6,022 nt of DNA from positions 1 through 6,022 of the forward strand of contig NZ_SMMD01000706.1 of NCBI RefSeq assembly GCF_009711475.1, in the 5' to 3' direction. How positions within the stretch are numbered: position 1 is the first letter of the stretch; every line of letters begins with the position of its first letter. Below the pieces are notes generated by a model, which saw nothing but the letters and a program-made list of their open reading frames with translations, had not been told where the DNA came from and searched no databases. The translations under genes were made by a program, and so were the position numbers. Positions 5,790 through 6,022 of the stretch are shown here, in pieces. Source of the stretch: Fulvivirga aurantia. Lineage in GTDB: Bacteria; Bacteroidota; Bacteroidia; Cytophagales; Cyclobacteriaceae.

Positions 5790-6022
5790 CTATTTTTGCC
5801 AGTTTTTAGATTCTAATTTGTTTATAGCTAACTCACGGTTGGTATACATTGTTTTATAGGTGTCAAAATCATTACGCAGCGTCTGGTCTTTTTCCAAAAA
5901 TTTGTAGATCTGACTGATGATCTCATAAACCTCATCTTTGAGATAATAAAAGACCCATTGGTCATGTTTTTTGGTGTTGAGAATCCCCGAGTTTTTGAGG
6001 TAGATCAGGTGGCGTGAGGTCT
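5790..6022 (-). CDS. ArsR-type winged-helix regulator, C-terminal part (cut by the window edge)
   Basis: The frame runs off the right edge and ends at a TAG at 5792-5790; 76 residues are visible. It begins TSRHLIYLKNSGILNTKKHD and continues QWVFYYLKDEVYEII. This is the end of the recognition helix (SRHL.YL), followed by the beta-wing (GIL..KKHDQWVFYYL) of ArsR/SmtB-family repressors, and then a C-terminal helical tail of about 45 residues. The N-terminal helices and any metal-binding Cys motif lie outside the window; the visible part holds no Cys. It is followed after one base by the HAD gene. An ArsR regulator without metal ligands that controls metabolic genes is a reasonable guess, but its ligand and targets are unknown. 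Confidence 0.8.
   Translation of the reverse strand, partial: TSRHLIYLKNSGILNTKKHDQWVFYYLKDEVYEIISQIYKFLEKDQTLRNDFDTYKTMYTNRELAINKLESKNWQK

Noticed and set aside
5823..5836. Partial match to the MarR operator (TAGCTAACT core)
   Set aside because: Only the central nine bases match and the outer arms are lost. It lies within the ArsR coding sequence, so chance is the likely explanation.
1..6022. CRISPR arrays, tRNA or rRNA genes, transposases, toxin-antitoxin or phage-defence genes
   Set aside because: None was seen: there are no regularly spaced repeats, no tRNA-like cloverleaf, and no frames with such domains. Apart from the 129-bp element the window looks like ordinary chromosomal metabolism and regulation.

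Overview
The window looks like a chromosomal piece of a Bacteroidota genome, most likely a marine Cytophagales-type bacterium (Fulvivirga/Marivirga/Flammeovirga-like). This is an inference from three things: moderately AT-rich DNA, start codons mostly without strong Shine-Dalgarno sites, and promoter -7 boxes of the form TAnnTTTG. Every supported gene lies on the minus strand, so transcription runs from the high coordinates to the low ones.

Layout in transcription order (right to left). The right edge (6022-5790) holds the C-terminal part of an ArsR-type winged-helix regulator. One base later comes a YjjG-like HAD nucleotidase (5788-5093). After a 72-bp gap follows a complete L-glutamate-gamma-semialdehyde (1-pyrroline-5-carboxylate, P5C) dehydrogenase (5020-3389), the second step of proline catabolism. 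Its 3' side is closed by a 129-bp hairpin element (3237-3365) with 17-bp terminal inverted repeats and nine A's next to it (nine U's in the minus-strand transcript). The element looks like a dispersed Bacteroidota repeat that also serves as an intrinsic terminator. A 302-bp intergenic stretch, which includes this element and a 14-bp tandem repeat, precedes a stand-alone CheY-like receiver protein (3086-2586). In that protein both the phospho-accepting Asp and the conserved Thr/Ser have become Asn.

The left half is a tightly packed operon: a MarR-family repressor (2489-2001), a group II PLP-dependent amino-acid decarboxylase (2011-518) and a GNAT N-acetyltransferase (525-34). They overlap by 11 and 8 bp, and a further gene may start at position 29. 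The operon promoter carries two identical 14-bp near-palindromes, TGTAGTTAGCTACA, spaced 31 bp apart (about three helical turns). They bracket a TATATTTG -7 box, which is a textbook arrangement for autorepression by the MarR protein.

The most interesting reading is that the MarR-decarboxylase-GNAT operon is a small ligand-controlled module for converting an amino acid to an amine and possibly N-acetylating it. Alternatively, the GNAT, which resembles the yeast Mpr1 proline-analogue/P5C acetyltransferase family, may act independently on a toxic imino acid. The substrates cannot be told from sequence alone.
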